Source: an uncultured Eubacteriales bacterium (GTDB taxonomy: Bacteria > Bacillota > Clostridia > Peptostreptococcales > Anaerovoracaceae). Taken from it: a DNA stretch of 64,000 nucleotides. Made by a program: the position numbers and the translations under genes. Positions 1 to 8,249 of this stretch are shown in pieces; positions within the stretch are counted from its first letter, which is position 1, and each line of letters begins with the position of its first letter. The notes under the pieces were generated by a model, which was not told the origin of the DNA, did not search any database, and saw only the letters and a list, made by a program, of their open reading frames with translations. The stretch lies in NCBI GenBank assembly GCA_900315485.1, contig OMZI01000012.1, positions 1 through 64,000 on the forward strand, read 5' to 3'.

Positions 1-436
1 GGACCAGCTTCGCTGTACCGAACTTGCCGTCAAGAGATGATGCAGGCTTTGCGAAATGCATCCTGCGTCTTCCGGAAAGAGTGTTGACTGAGAACACATC
101 TCCCTTGAGAGAATAGTCTCTGTTCCACACAAGGTCATACTGGGGTTTGGAGAATCGTATGATTTTCCATGACTCACCGGAAGAGGACAGGGCCTTGTAT
201 TTAGCGACAACCGTACGGATAACAGACTCCGCCATCTGGGATCTCAGGGCAAAACGGGAGCGGATGTCCCGATAGAGTTCATCGTGAATGCGCTGTTTAC
301 TTGTCACACCGGTAGAAAACACATGCACAGAAACATAGTTGCATGCTGCAGTATATGCATGCATTGTACTGATCAGGAGATCCGTAGTCTCTTCATCGGG
401 AAGTATTCGTACTTTAGAGGTGAGGGTGATGTGCAT
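1..436 (-). CDS. tnpB: IS200/IS605-type TnpB (OrfB) transposase, N-terminal part, cut by the window edge
   Basis: About 145 codons are visible, starting at the ATG at 436, which has a GGAG five bases upstream. The translation starts MHITLTSKVRILPDEE and continues with a Tyr-Thr-Ala-Ala-Cys-Asn-Tyr stretch and a helical region (SRFALRSQMAESVIRTVV). This matches the N-terminal region of TnpB, the RNA-guided nuclease of IS200/IS605 elements. The RuvC catalytic residues, the zinc finger and the 3' guide-RNA region would lie left of the window and cannot be checked. No tnpA is visible. The family call is by recognition of N-terminal features only. The frame is open throughout, so nothing here shows decay. 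Confidence 0.75.
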   Translation of the reverse strand, partial: MHITLTSKVRILPDEETTDLLISTMHAYTAACNYVSVHVFSTGVTSKQRIHDELYRDIRSRFALRSQMAESVIRTVVAKYKALSSSGESWKIIRFSKPQYDLVWNRDYSLKGDVFSVNTLSGRRRMHFAKPASSLDGKFGTAKLV

Positions 437-484
437 GGCAGCTCCGGGGATAGATACGCAGAAAACAAAAGAACCTATGTTCGT

Positions 485-513
485 ATTATATCACTCAACC
501 CCAGTAAAATCAA
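485..513 (-). promoter_or_regulatory. Promoter of tnpB
   Basis: On the minus strand there is TTGATT (508-513), a 17-base spacer and a perfect TATAAT (485-490). It lies about 50 bases upstream of the tnpB start and overlaps the hairpin at 494-523, so element-end structure and promoter share sequence. Confidence 0.6.
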
Positions 514-523
514 GGGGGTTGAG
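494..523. repeat. Hairpin upstream of tnpB, possible left-end structure of the IS
   Basis: CTCAACCCC (494-502) pairs perfectly with GGGGTTGAG (515-523) around a 12-base loop. IS200/IS605 elements carry subterminal hairpins recognised by TnpA, and this one lies at the expected side of tnpB. A second hairpin at 663-704 is an alternative end. Confidence 0.45.
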
Positions 524-662
524 CGATGCAACATTCCGCCTAAAACCGCCAGTTATCGCCGTTATCGCCTTTTGAGGACCATGCGGATATGGTGGCTAAG
601 CCATTTATTATTCAATAGTTATTACACGGTCCACACTTTACTTTTATGCGAGAGGAGGCAAA

Positions 663-704
663 GGCAATTCCTCCCCCACTTACAGAAGAGGGGGTATCCT
701 TGCC
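663..704. repeat. Second hairpin beside tnpB, possible outer IS end
   Basis: CCCCC (673-677) pairs with GGGGG (690-694) around a 12-base loop. An outer GGCAA/TTGCC pair (663-667 with 700-704) closes a longer imperfect stem. The structure ends ten bases before the DegT start codon, so the mobile element may have inserted directly against that gene and replaced its native leader. Confidence 0.4.
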
Positions 705-713
705 GAATATTTG

Positions 714-1940
714 ATGAATAAAAAAGCAAAAAGATCCGATATTAATAACACCGCATGCACAGAACTAAAAGAGCTTCTGGCCGAACGCACAGGAACCGTC
801 AGCAGTGACTGGCACCTCACGTTCCGCGCGCGTGAAGCCATGCAGGCAGTATTCGAAGAAGTAAGGAAAGTCCGCGGCGATGGTTCGGTCATACTCCAGC
901 CCTTTACCTGCTCCACAGTACCTGAAGCGGTCCTGGCATCCGGTATGGACCTCTGCTATGCGGATATAAGCAGACAGACCCTTTCAATCGACGCAGAAGG
1001 GCTCAAACATGGAAAAGATACATCCGGCGCATCGGGGAATGCTCATTCTGTTATACTGCAGCACACATTCGGTATCGTGGATAATGAAAAGTCTGCTGCG
1101 ATAAGGTCGCTGGCAGACAGGTACGGAATGCTCCTTGTTGAAGACTCTGCTCACTGTGCAGGACGCATGGCCTCGGACAGTGACGGTAAACCTCTTGCTG
1201 ATGTTTCCGTCCACTCATTCGGAGTCGAGAAGATCCTCCCGACTCAGTTCGGAGCTGCAGTATGGATCGATCCGGATATGAAGGACCGCTTGCTGCACGA
1301 TGCAATCACAGATCATTTCAACGCGCTTCCTGCGACAGACGCAAATGCAAGCGCATCGGTCAGCAGTTACATCACCAGGTTCAGGATCCTCAGCCATCTT
1401 CCGTCTGCAGTCAGGAAACCGCTGCGTGACCGCTGGATCAGGACACACAGGTTTATCCCTGCTGTGGCTGAGACAGAGCTTTCAGGCAAAACGGTCCTCG
1501 ATCCTTCAGTGCCTGATGACAGAGTAATGAAACGTGTCCTGGACGCGTTTAGGGATATCGATCTCAACGAGAATCAGAGAAAATCAGCAGCAGAGCTCTA
1601 CAGAAAGGCATTTACTGATGCAGCATCTGCATTCACAGTCCCGGCCTCCGTGCTAACAGGAGATTCGCAGTCGCTGCTGTGGTTCCCGCTGACATGCTGC
1701 AGCAACGAGGATGCCATGAAGATCCACGACGCTCTGAATAAAGCCGGAATATACAACAGCACCTGGGGGCGCCCTCTTCTGTTCCCGGGAGTGGCTGACG
1801 ATGAGATATTCAGATTCAATGACGCAGTCAGCGGATGCCCTGTCAGCAAGAAGTGTTCTGACTGTATAGTCCTGCTTCCTACGGATAAGGATCCGCAGCA
1901 GGTCTCAGAGATCATTAAAACTGTCAGACAGGCTATATAA
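714..1940 (+). CDS. DegT/DnrJ/EryC1/StrS-type PLP aminotransferase
   Basis: The 408-aa protein is a fold-type I pyridoxal-phosphate enzyme. Visible motifs are VEDSAHCAG (the family VEDxAH cofactor loop) and SFGVEKILPTQFGAAVW, whose lysine is the likely Schiff-base residue. Family members transaminate keto-sugars or related carbonyl substrates for surface glycan or natural-product synthesis. The substrate cannot be told from sequence. The N-terminus is short for the family. No good ribosome binding site precedes the ATG at 714 (a TTG at 711 is in frame), and the IS-end hairpin stops ten bases upstream. The gene stands alone and converges on the ATP-grasp ligase gene. Confidence 0.8.
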   Translation: MNKKAKRSDINNTACTELKELLAERTGTVSSDWHLTFRAREAMQAVFEEVRKVRGDGSVILQPFTCSTVPEAVLASGMDLCYADISRQTLSIDAEGLKHGKDTSGASGNAHSVILQHTFGIVDNEKSAAIRSLADRYGMLLVEDSAHCAGRMASDSDGKPLADVSVHSFGVEKILPTQFGAAVWIDPDMKDRLLHDAITDHFNALPATDANASASVSSYITRFRILSHLPSAVRKPLRDRWIRTHRFIPAVAETELSGKTVLDPSVPDDRVMKRVLDAFRDIDLNENQRKSAAELYRKAFTDAASAFTVPASVLTGDSQSLLWFPLTCCSNEDAMKIHDALNKAGIYNSTWGRPLLFPGVADDEIFRFNDAVSGCPVSKKCSDCIVLLPTDKDPQQVSEIIKTVRQAI

Positions 1941-1987
1941 CCGGCGCATATGCATGCGGCTTATTGACCGGAATTAACAGATCATGA

Positions 1988-2020
1988 AAACAGCCTCATC
2001 TCCTGCAGATGAGGCTGTTT
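1988..2020. terminator. Terminator between convergent genes
   Basis: AAACAGCCTCATCT (1988-2001) and its perfect complement (2007-2020) enclose a five-base loop. The 14-bp stem is flanked by short A and T runs, which suits termination in both directions. Confidence 0.85.
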
Positions 2021-2035
2021 GACTTGTCATTGCTG

Positions 2036-3241
2036 TTACTTCATGTACATCTTATATTTCCTGAACAGGTTGATGTCTCTCAGTTTAAGATATACCAGTC
2101 TCTTGAGTTTTCTGTCCTTTGAATAATCAAGCGAATCACAGACTTTGCCCTGTTTTACAAGCTCTCTGATCTGTTTAAGGACCGCCTTGTCCTTCACATA
2201 CTTGTTGACGATACCCATAGGAACAACATGCCAGAAAAACGGTTCTGTAACATATTTAGGCCCCGGTATGTCCTCACGAAGGATGTAGTCACGTACATAG
2301 AGCTCGGCAAGATTGTCACCTCCGCCGGTTATCCTGTAATTGCTGCGGCCCTGCCTTATGTTGATCTCGAACATCTTGTATTTTCCGTCTCTTGCATCAT
2401 ACTTGATGTCCCCGTCGCAGGCTCCTTCCCAGCCGATGCCTTCGAGAAGTGCAGTTACCTTCTCCATCACTTCCATATTAGGCGCAACTATAGTGGCTGC
2501 ATTGTTGCCGACAGTCGTAGGACCGTGTTCCTCGAGAACGACGTTGCCCATGTTCATCATCTTGACCTTGTGGTCTGTGCCTACATAGGCATGAAGATCA
2601 TAAATACTGGTATCCTCACCCGGCACCATGTCCTGGATGACCATATGATCGTCATATCCGGCTGCATATATCTTCTTCAGAGTCTCATCGAGCTCTTCAC
2701 GGTTGTCTATGAAGAAAACTTTATGGAACCCTTCGAAAGGATGCTTGTTGTATTTGACGCTGTCAGAAGGCTTGAGTACTACAGGGAAGTCAAAACCGAG
2801 TTCGTAATCATAACCGGTCTCAGGCGTATGGATGAATGTCGCAGCATAATCAAGTCCGTACTTGTCACACAGAGCATAGAAGTCTTCTTTCAGGACCATC
2901 TTGTCCATGGCATCCTGCCCGGGATAAGTAACGATGAACTTATCTTCCAGCTTGTCTCTGTAAGTAACTATAAGTCTTACATAGTGATCCGCGCATCCGA
3001 TCAGAAGCAGCTTATTCTTACCGTATTCTGATGAAATACGGTCCATAGTTGCAAGAAAAGTTTCAGGCTCATCGAGCTCAGGCTCGAGGATGCAGTCCCA
3101 TATCACACTGGTCGTATCCAGTGCGGACAGTGAACGCGAAGCCATAACAGAGCGCACTCCGTATGCTTCGTGAAAAGCTCTTGCCATGCTGTATGCGTTG
3201 ATGCCGTTTCCGAGGAAAACAGGCGTGAATTCAGGTGTCAT
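2036..3241 (-). CDS. ATP-grasp ligase similar to D-aspartate ligase (AslfM type)
   Basis: The protein has 401 residues, close to the roughly 410 of Enterococcus faecium D-aspartate ligase as remembered. The N-terminus (PVFLGNGINAYSMARAFHE) has the pattern of that family's start. ATP-grasp features follow: FPVVLKPSDS for nucleotide binding, and late acidic metal ligands in GACDGDIKYDARDG and MFEINIRQGRSN. AslfM activates D-aspartate as the beta-acyl phosphate and joins it to the side-chain amine of the third stem-peptide residue. It is the last gene of the run downstream of murE and femX, which supports a stem-peptide role. The actual amino-acid substrate is inference. Confidence 0.7.
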   Translation of the reverse strand: MTPEFTPVFLGNGINAYSMARAFHEAYGVRSVMASRSLSALDTTSVIWDCILEPELDEPETFLATMDRISSEYGKNKLLLIGCADHYVRLIVTYRDKLEDKFIVTYPGQDAMDKMVLKEDFYALCDKYGLDYAATFIHTPETGYDYELGFDFPVVLKPSDSVKYNKHPFEGFHKVFFIDNREELDETLKKIYAAGYDDHMVIQDMVPGEDTSIYDLHAYVGTDHKVKMMNMGNVVLEEHGPTTVGNNAATIVAPNMEVMEKVTALLEGIGWEGACDGDIKYDARDGKYKMFEINIRQGRSNYRITGGGDNLAELYVRDYILREDIPGPKYVTEPFFWHVVPMGIVNKYVKDKAVLKQIRELVKQGKVCDSLDYSKDRKLKRLVYLKLRDINLFRKYKMYMK

Positions 3242-3301
3242 ATGCGATAATTTCCTTCTGTGAATATATTTATTTACCGGTAAAGTGCCTGTATAAGCGT
3301 G

Positions 3302-4588
3302 TTATTTCTGCACTTTCTTATTAAGTCTTCTGTTCACCATTCTGTGGTAAGCAGGTATCAGCTTGCTGTATGCCAGGAATACAGGCTTATTGAGGACATA
3401 ATCGAATTCTCCTATGAATTCAGTGAGTTCTCCGCCCCATTTCTTCTTGAATTCGTACAGTCCGGCTGTGCTTCCCGCTTCTTCAGGCCTTCCTACGGTA
3501 CCGAATACATCGAATACTTCGCGGCCTTCTTCCTTCGCATCTCTTATCTGCTGCTGATACACAGCATAATTAGCGAAGAATTTGCCGTAATCCATGTCAT
3601 TGGCAGCATACAGGGCCCATGTCTTGTCTGCATACTGAGCATCGAGGTAAGTAGAAACTATGACTTCGGTCTTAGGCTTGTCTGCCAGGCCTTCGAGCTG
3701 TTTTTCGACTGCGACGAGCTTCTTCTCGGCTTCCTTGATCTTTCCGGCGGTTTTCTTGCCTGTCTTTCCTTCAAGCTCAGCAAGCTCTGCCTTAACAGTC
3801 TCACGGTCATTCTCAAGCTTGGCGATTATCTCAGGTACATTCACCTTGCCGAAATACAGTCTGGCAAGTCCGCCTGAAGCCATTATGTCGTAGAAGTAGC
3901 TGAAGAATTCAGGATCATGTGAGTAGAATCCCTGCCTCTTCTCAGTCATCTCCATGAGTCTTGTGAACTCTCCGATATCTTCCCTGCCGCCTTCACAGAC
4001 AGTTACGCCTGCCTCATGCGACTGGCGGATCCTTGTCTTGGTAGTACGGCTGTATCTGGACTCGATCTCATCCATCGTCCCTTCAAGAGGTATCCTGAAG
4101 GTGAACCTCGGCTGCTCATTTTCGAATCCGTAGTTGAGAGGTTTTCTCTTATATCCGAGCTTCTCAAGATATCTTACGAGATCCTCGTTGCTCTCTCCTT
4201 CAATTACATTGCCGTCTATATCCACAGTATGAAGCTTTATATCCGGATCTATCCTGAAATACAGAGCCTTGTGCTTCTTTCCCATCGTCCTGAGACTGCT
4301 CGTAATGAATTCAAGAAGCTCACGGTCTGAATAGTCCATCGTAAAGCCTCTCGGGATATAGAAATAGGTATAACCCGCAATAAGCGACCGCTTCAGTACC
4401 AGAGCGGTCGCAACAAGTTTTCCGTCTTCATAGACGCCCGTATAATACGGTGTCCTGTTCCTTCTGGCAGAGACCTCACCCCACTCATATGAGCCTAGAA
4501 AATGCGCTTTGACGGCACTTTTCTTCGTTACGGCAAGTGAGTTGAATTCCTCTCTGCCGAGATCTTCTCTGAATGTAAAATTTCTCAT
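3302..4588 (-). CDS. FemABX-family peptidoglycan bridge aminoacyltransferase
   Basis: The 428-aa protein has the two GNAT-like halves of FemABX enzymes (YFYIPRGFTMDY in the first, a late second acetyltransferase-like half). A charged coiled-coil arm lies between them at about residues 255-305 (EKKLVAVEKQLEGL). These enzymes move an amino acid from aminoacyl-tRNA to the stem-peptide side chain on UDP-MurNAc-pentapeptide or lipid II. The start is the ATG at 4588, seven bases after the murE stop. The open frame runs further upstream into murE and is not the real start. Neighbours are a MurE-like ligase and an AslfM-like ligase, so one organism may use tRNA-dependent and ATP-grasp routes for side-chain addition. 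Confidence 0.8.
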   Translation of the reverse strand: MRNFTFREDLGREEFNSLAVTKKSAVKAHFLGSYEWGEVSARRNRTPYYTGVYEDGKLVATALVLKRSLIAGYTYFYIPRGFTMDYSDRELLEFITSSLRTMGKKHKALYFRIDPDIKLHTVDIDGNVIEGESNEDLVRYLEKLGYKRKPLNYGFENEQPRFTFRIPLEGTMDEIESRYSRTTKTRIRQSHEAGVTVCEGGREDIGEFTRLMEMTEKRQGFYSHDPEFFSYFYDIMASGGLARLYFGKVNVPEIIAKLENDRETVKAELAELEGKTGKKTAGKIKEAEKKLVAVEKQLEGLADKPKTEVIVSTYLDAQYADKTWALYAANDMDYGKFFANYAVYQQQIRDAKEEGREVFDVFGTVGRPEEAGSTAGLYEFKKKWGGELTEFIGEFDYVLNKPVFLAYSKLIPAYHRMVNRRLNKKVQK

Positions 4589-4595
4589 TATCTGT

Positions 4596-6110
4596 CTACA
4601 GATACTCGAGTACCACATCCGCATCAGACGGAGTATCGATGTACTGTATTCCTCTCTTCTCTCTTGTTTCTCTTCCCTTACCCGGCAGGAACAGTATGGT
4701 ATCGTCATCCATCAGTGTGATGGCCTTCTTTATAGCTTCAACCCGGTCTGTGATTATCTCACACTCGCCGCCTGCCGCTCTGACGAATCCTGCGATCTCT
4801 TCGCAGATCTTGTTGACATCCTCTTCGCCGTAGTCCTCTTCGGTGATGATGGAGTATACACAGTTCTGTCCTGCGATGGTACCCAGCTCTTCTCTGCGGG
4901 CAAAAGCCTTTCCGCCCGGGCATCCGAATACGATCATCATTTTCTTGTCCGGGAACTCGTCCTTTATAGTGTCGAAGAATTTCTCGTAGCTGAGCTTGTT
5001 GTGAGCATAGTCAACGATAGCTATGCGCTTGCCGTCTTCGCTGTAGAATACCTCCATGCGTCCAGGCGATGTAGCTCTTTCAAGCCCTGAATGTATGTAT
5101 TCTCTCGGTACTCCGAGCAAAGTGGCGATCGATATAGCCGCAAGTGCGTTCTCTACGTTGATGGTTCCGAATGTTCCGAGAGTGAACTCTTCGTCAAAAT
5201 CATTCCATCCCTCGACATCCGTGCAGCGGACTTTCATCGTGACTTTGCCTTCAACTGACTTTATGTCATATCCGTAGATATTTGCGGTCTCATCCTTCTG
5301 GCTGAATGCAATGACATACGGGCAGGCCTCAGCTGCTGCCCTGATCCTCTCCTGCTCATCGCAGTCGAGGTTGATAGCAGCCTTGCGGCACTGTGCGAAC
5401 AGTCTAAGCTTGGACTCAAGGTAGTCATTAAAGTCAGGATGCTCGATCTCGCTGATGTGGTCTGTTCCGATATTCAGGAACGCACCGGCCTCGAAGGTAA
5501 CACCGTCGACACGGTCATACTTCAGCGCCTGGCTGGATACCTCCATGGTCATGTATCTTATGCCGGAATTCACTGCATTATTCATGTGCTGATACAGCTC
5601 CATGATCTCCGGAGTCGTAAGATGTGATTCCTCTTCTATGACACCGTCATAATTATCTATGCCTGAGCATATTGCAGTCCTGTGACCTCCTACAGCAGCC
5701 ATGCTGTCATCAAGAATGGCCCTGACAAAATATGCTGTAGTTGACTTGCCCTTGGTTCCGGTGATTCCGACAACTCTGAGGCTGTCTGAAAGTCTTCCGT
5801 AATATGTCTCAGCTATAACAGGCATCGCACGTCTTATATCCGATACTATTATCTCCGGGCACAAAAGCGTTCCGTAGCCGTAGAGATCCTCTGAAACATA
5901 GCAGGATGCTCCGGCAGCGAGTGCATCTTTCAGATACTGTTCTCTGAAATGTGCGCCCTTGCACACGAACAGATATCCCGCCTCGACCTCTCTTGAGTTG
6001 TATGTCACTCCGGTAATGTCTTCTGAATATGCTCCTCCGTTTACTTTAACAAGGAGTTTTGCCCTTCTCAGTGCATCGATAAGTGCGTTAACTGTAATCG
6101 TTCTTGACAT
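4596..6110 (-). CDS. MurE-like UDP-MurNAc-tripeptide ligase with non-canonical substrate loop
   Basis: The 504-aa protein is a Mur ligase. The ATP loop is GTKGKST (about 118-124), and HLTTPE, GTDHISEIEHPD and VDYAHN follow. MurE adds the third residue to UDP-MurNAc-L-Ala-D-Glu. The loop that reads DNPR in diaminopimelate enzymes and D(D/N)P(N/A) in lysine enzymes reads TEEDYG here (about 423-428), so the substrate cannot be assigned to either class. It could be the organism's MurE or a second, specialised copy. ATG 6110 is chosen over GTG 6119 because AGGAAAG lies eight bases upstream of it. The gene starts 16 bases after radC and is followed tightly by femX. Confidence 0.75.
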   Translation of the reverse strand: MSRTITVNALIDALRRAKLLVKVNGGAYSEDITGVTYNSREVEAGYLFVCKGAHFREQYLKDALAAGASCYVSEDLYGYGTLLCPEIIVSDIRRAMPVIAETYYGRLSDSLRVVGITGTKGKSTTAYFVRAILDDSMAAVGGHRTAICSGIDNYDGVIEEESHLTTPEIMELYQHMNNAVNSGIRYMTMEVSSQALKYDRVDGVTFEAGAFLNIGTDHISEIEHPDFNDYLESKLRLFAQCRKAAINLDCDEQERIRAAAEACPYVIAFSQKDETANIYGYDIKSVEGKVTMKVRCTDVEGWNDFDEEFTLGTFGTINVENALAAISIATLLGVPREYIHSGLERATSPGRMEVFYSEDGKRIAIVDYAHNKLSYEKFFDTIKDEFPDKKMMIVFGCPGGKAFARREELGTIAGQNCVYSIITEEDYGEEDVNKICEEIAGFVRAAGGECEIITDRVEAIKKAITLMDDDTILFLPGKGRETREKRGIQYIDTPSDADVVLEYL

Positions 6111-6126
6111 TGATATCACTTTCCTT

Positions 6127-6813
6127 TCAGTCAGGAATCAGACCAGCGTCCCTCAGGCTCGTATATCTGCCGTTGCCGATTATAACATGGTCGACAAGTC
6201 TGATGCCCAGAATTCTTGAAGATTCCAGTAATCTTTCAGTCAGTAATATATCTTCATCGCTCGGCTCCGGATCGCCGCTCGGATGGTTGTGAGCCACTAT
6301 CACCGCGGCTGCACCCCTTCTCACCGCCGGAGAGAACACCTCGCGCGGGTGGACCAGCGTTGCATCCAGGCTTCCGATCGATATTATGCTTTTGGATTCG
6401 ACCTTCAGTCTTGTATTGAGATAGACAGCCATGAAGAGTTCCCTGTCTTCATACAGCATCTCTTTCGAAAGAAGGCCGGCGACGTCCGTACTGTCTGTAA
6501 TGCGGCACGAACTCTCCATTGCTCTGTCAGCAATCAGTCTTTTGCTTAACTCAATGGCTGCAATGATCGAACACGCCTTGGCATCTCCGATCCCTTCGAT
6601 TCCGGTCAGCTCCCTGGCGTCAGCCTTGCCGAGACCGCCTGCCCTGGAGTCAGCATATGCTATCACTTCCTCAGCAAGCTGTACAGCTGATTTTTCACTT
6701 GTTCCAGTTCTTATGACAAGAGCCAGGAGCTCAGCTTTGCTCAAAGTACCGGGACCTGCAAACATGAGTTTTTCCTGCGGTCTTTCACGCGCAGGCATAT
6801 CCTTGATCTGCAT
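6127..6813 (-). CDS. radC: RadC-family JAB-domain protein
   Basis: The 228-aa protein has an N-terminal helix-hairpin-helix (GIEGIGDAKA) and a C-terminal JAB/MPN domain with AHNHPSGDPEPSDED, the HxH and downstream Asp zinc signature. RadC was named as a DNA repair protein, but its role is unsettled; in some bacteria it supports recombination-linked processes. The ATG at 6813 follows GGAG with seven-base spacing. The open frame upstream is not used. It lies between cmk and murE in the same direction. Confidence 0.9.
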   Translation of the reverse strand: MQIKDMPARERPQEKLMFAGPGTLSKAELLALVIRTGTSEKSAVQLAEEVIAYADSRAGGLGKADARELTGIEGIGDAKACSIIAAIELSKRLIADRAMESSCRITDSTDVAGLLSKEMLYEDRELFMAVYLNTRLKVESKSIISIGSLDATLVHPREVFSPAVRRGAAAVIVAHNHPSGDPEPSDEDILLTERLLESSRILGIRLVDHVIIGNGRYTSLRDAGLIPD

Positions 6814-6856
6814 CGATTTCTCCCTTCCGGGAGCACACATCGTAAGGATATCATAC

Positions 6857-6888
6857 TTCAAGCCCCGCTCACAGGAACGAGGCTTGAA
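6857..6888. repeat. Hairpin between cmk and radC
   Basis: TTCAAGCC (6857-6864) pairs with GGCTTGAA (6881-6888), extended by CG/CG across one mismatch, with a ten-base loop. No run of T follows on either strand, so it may be a processing or attenuating structure rather than a full terminator. Confidence 0.5.
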
Positions 6889-6911
6889 CAATTTGTGTAT
6901 TATAAGTGTCG

Positions 6912-7598
6912 TTATTCTGAGGCTGCATGAAGACCGGCAAATTCCTCACCCGTCTTCTCTCTGATGAGATCAATGACAGCTTCGATGTTTTCCTCTTTGG
7001 TCATATTCGAGGTATCCAGCAGGACTGCATCATCGGCCTGCTTCAGAGGATGATAATCCCTGTGCGAATCCTGATAGTCTCTCTTCTGGATCTCATCGAA
7101 GATCTGATCATAGTCAGCCGGCTTTCCTGCGTTAAGCAGCTGGAGATAACGGCGTTTTGCCCTTACCTCAGGAGCAGCAGTCATGAATATCTTGACCTCG
7201 GCATCAGGGATGACGATCGTTCCAATGTCCCTGCCTTCCATAATGACATTCTTTGTAGCAGCCAGATGCTTGCTGAGAGCATCAGCCTTGGCTCTTACAC
7301 ATGGAAGCTTGGAGATATCAGACGCAGCCATTGAGATTTCATTCGTTCTGATAAGTCCGCTTACGTCCTCGCCGTCAAGATACATATGATTGTCATTGAA
7401 GTCTATCACTGTATCTTCGAGCATCTTTTCAACGGCTTCCGTGTCGAATGGAGAAACACCCTTGCGAAGAGCCTTCAGACCTATCGACCTGTACATCGCT
7501 CCGGTATCGATATATTCAAGGCCGAGCCTTGCTGCAACTGCTTTTGCTATACTGCTTTTGCCCGTACCTCCCGGACCGTCAATAGCTACTCTGATCAT
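6912..7598 (-). CDS. cmk: Cytidylate kinase
   Basis: The 228-aa enzyme phosphorylates CMP and dCMP with ATP. The N-terminal DGPGGTGKSS is the P-loop. IDTGAMYRS and the MEGRDIGTIVIPDAEVKIF segment are the CMP-binding signature and are intact. The start is the ATG at 7598, where homology begins; the reading frame runs 33 codons further upstream over the nrdR stop. A weak AGGAG lies 11 bases upstream. The gene follows nrdR, making a nucleotide-metabolism pair, and probably shares its transcript. Confidence 0.95.
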   Translation of the reverse strand: MIRVAIDGPGGTGKSSIAKAVAARLGLEYIDTGAMYRSIGLKALRKGVSPFDTEAVEKMLEDTVIDFNDNHMYLDGEDVSGLIRTNEISMAASDISKLPCVRAKADALSKHLAATKNVIMEGRDIGTIVIPDAEVKIFMTAAPEVRAKRRYLQLLNAGKPADYDQIFDEIQKRDYQDSHRDYHPLKQADDAVLLDTSNMTKEENIEAVIDLIREKTGEEFAGLHAASE

Positions 7599-7629
7599 AT
7601 GATTCGTCTCTCCTGAAAAAATATAATGA

Positions 7630-8076
7630 TTATCTGAGCTTGTTGATCTCATCAATGAATGTATCAACGCTCTTGAACTCCTGATATACCGAAGCAAACC
7701 TTACATATGCTACCTGGTCTATCCTCTTGAGCTCTTCCATGATAAGTCTGCCGATCATGGTCGACTGGATCTCCTTCTCCATTGTGTTGCTGAGACCGCG
7801 CTCGATGTTATCCGCGATCCTCTGGACATCCTCATAAGTGACCTTGGTCTTCTGGCAGGCCTTCATGATGCCGTTGATGATCTTGTTCTTGTCAAAGCTC
7901 TCGCGTGTGCCGTCCTTCTTGACTACAACAAGCAGAGAATTCTCGATCTTCTCGAATGTTGTGAATCTCTTGTGGCACTTGGCACACTCTCTTCTTCTTC
8001 TTGTAGCAAGACCGTCTTCAACAGGTCTTGAATCGACAACCTTGGTGTCTTCGTAATTACAATACGGGCATTTCAT
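7630..8076 (-). CDS. nrdR: Ribonucleotide reductase repressor NrdR
   Basis: The 148-aa repressor has an N-terminal zinc ribbon with Cys3, Cys6, Cys31 and Cys34 followed by an ATP-cone domain (VVKKDGTRESFDKNKIINGI). It senses ATP/dATP and represses ribonucleotide reductase genes. Length and motifs are canonical. No reductase genes lie in the window. Two sequences resembling NrdR boxes sit 60-95 bases upstream of its own start, suggesting autoregulation. A GGAGGG lies just before the ATG. Confidence 0.97.
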   Translation of the reverse strand: MKCPYCNYEDTKVVDSRPVEDGLATRRRRECAKCHKRFTTFEKIENSLLVVVKKDGTRESFDKNKIINGIMKACQKTKVTYEDVQRIADNIERGLSNTMEKEIQSTMIGRLIMEELKRIDQVAYVRFASVYQEFKSVDTFIDEINKLR

Positions 8077-8133
8077 AGCATCCCTCCGTGAAAAACTCCC
8101 TCATACCCAGGCTCCCTTAGCTGAGCCTCTGTA

Positions 8134-8170
8134 ATCCAATACATATTAAGATTACCACAATATGTAGTGT
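8134..8170 (-). promoter_or_regulatory. Pair of NrdR-box-like sites upstream of nrdR
   Basis: Site 1 (8155-8170, ACACTACATATTGTGG on the minus strand) matches the consensus acaCwAtATaTwGtgt at 14 of 16 positions. Site 2 (8134-8149) matches at about 10 of 16. Their centres are 21 bp apart, two helical turns. From memory, characterised pairs are more often about 31 bp apart. Confidence 0.55.
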
Positions 8171-8209
8171 TTTTCAATTATTGATGCACTATGTCAAAGC
8201 AGCAAATAA

Positions 8210-8226
8210 GCTCCGTATTCCGGAGC
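8210..8226 (-). terminator. Terminator after the 59-aa ORF
   Basis: GCTCCG and CGGAGC enclose a five-base loop. On the minus strand TTATTTGCTGCTTT follows. It would end transcription of the small membrane-protein gene before the nrdR promoter region. Confidence 0.6.
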
Positions 8227-8249
8227 CAGTTTATGCCTGATCTGACTGA

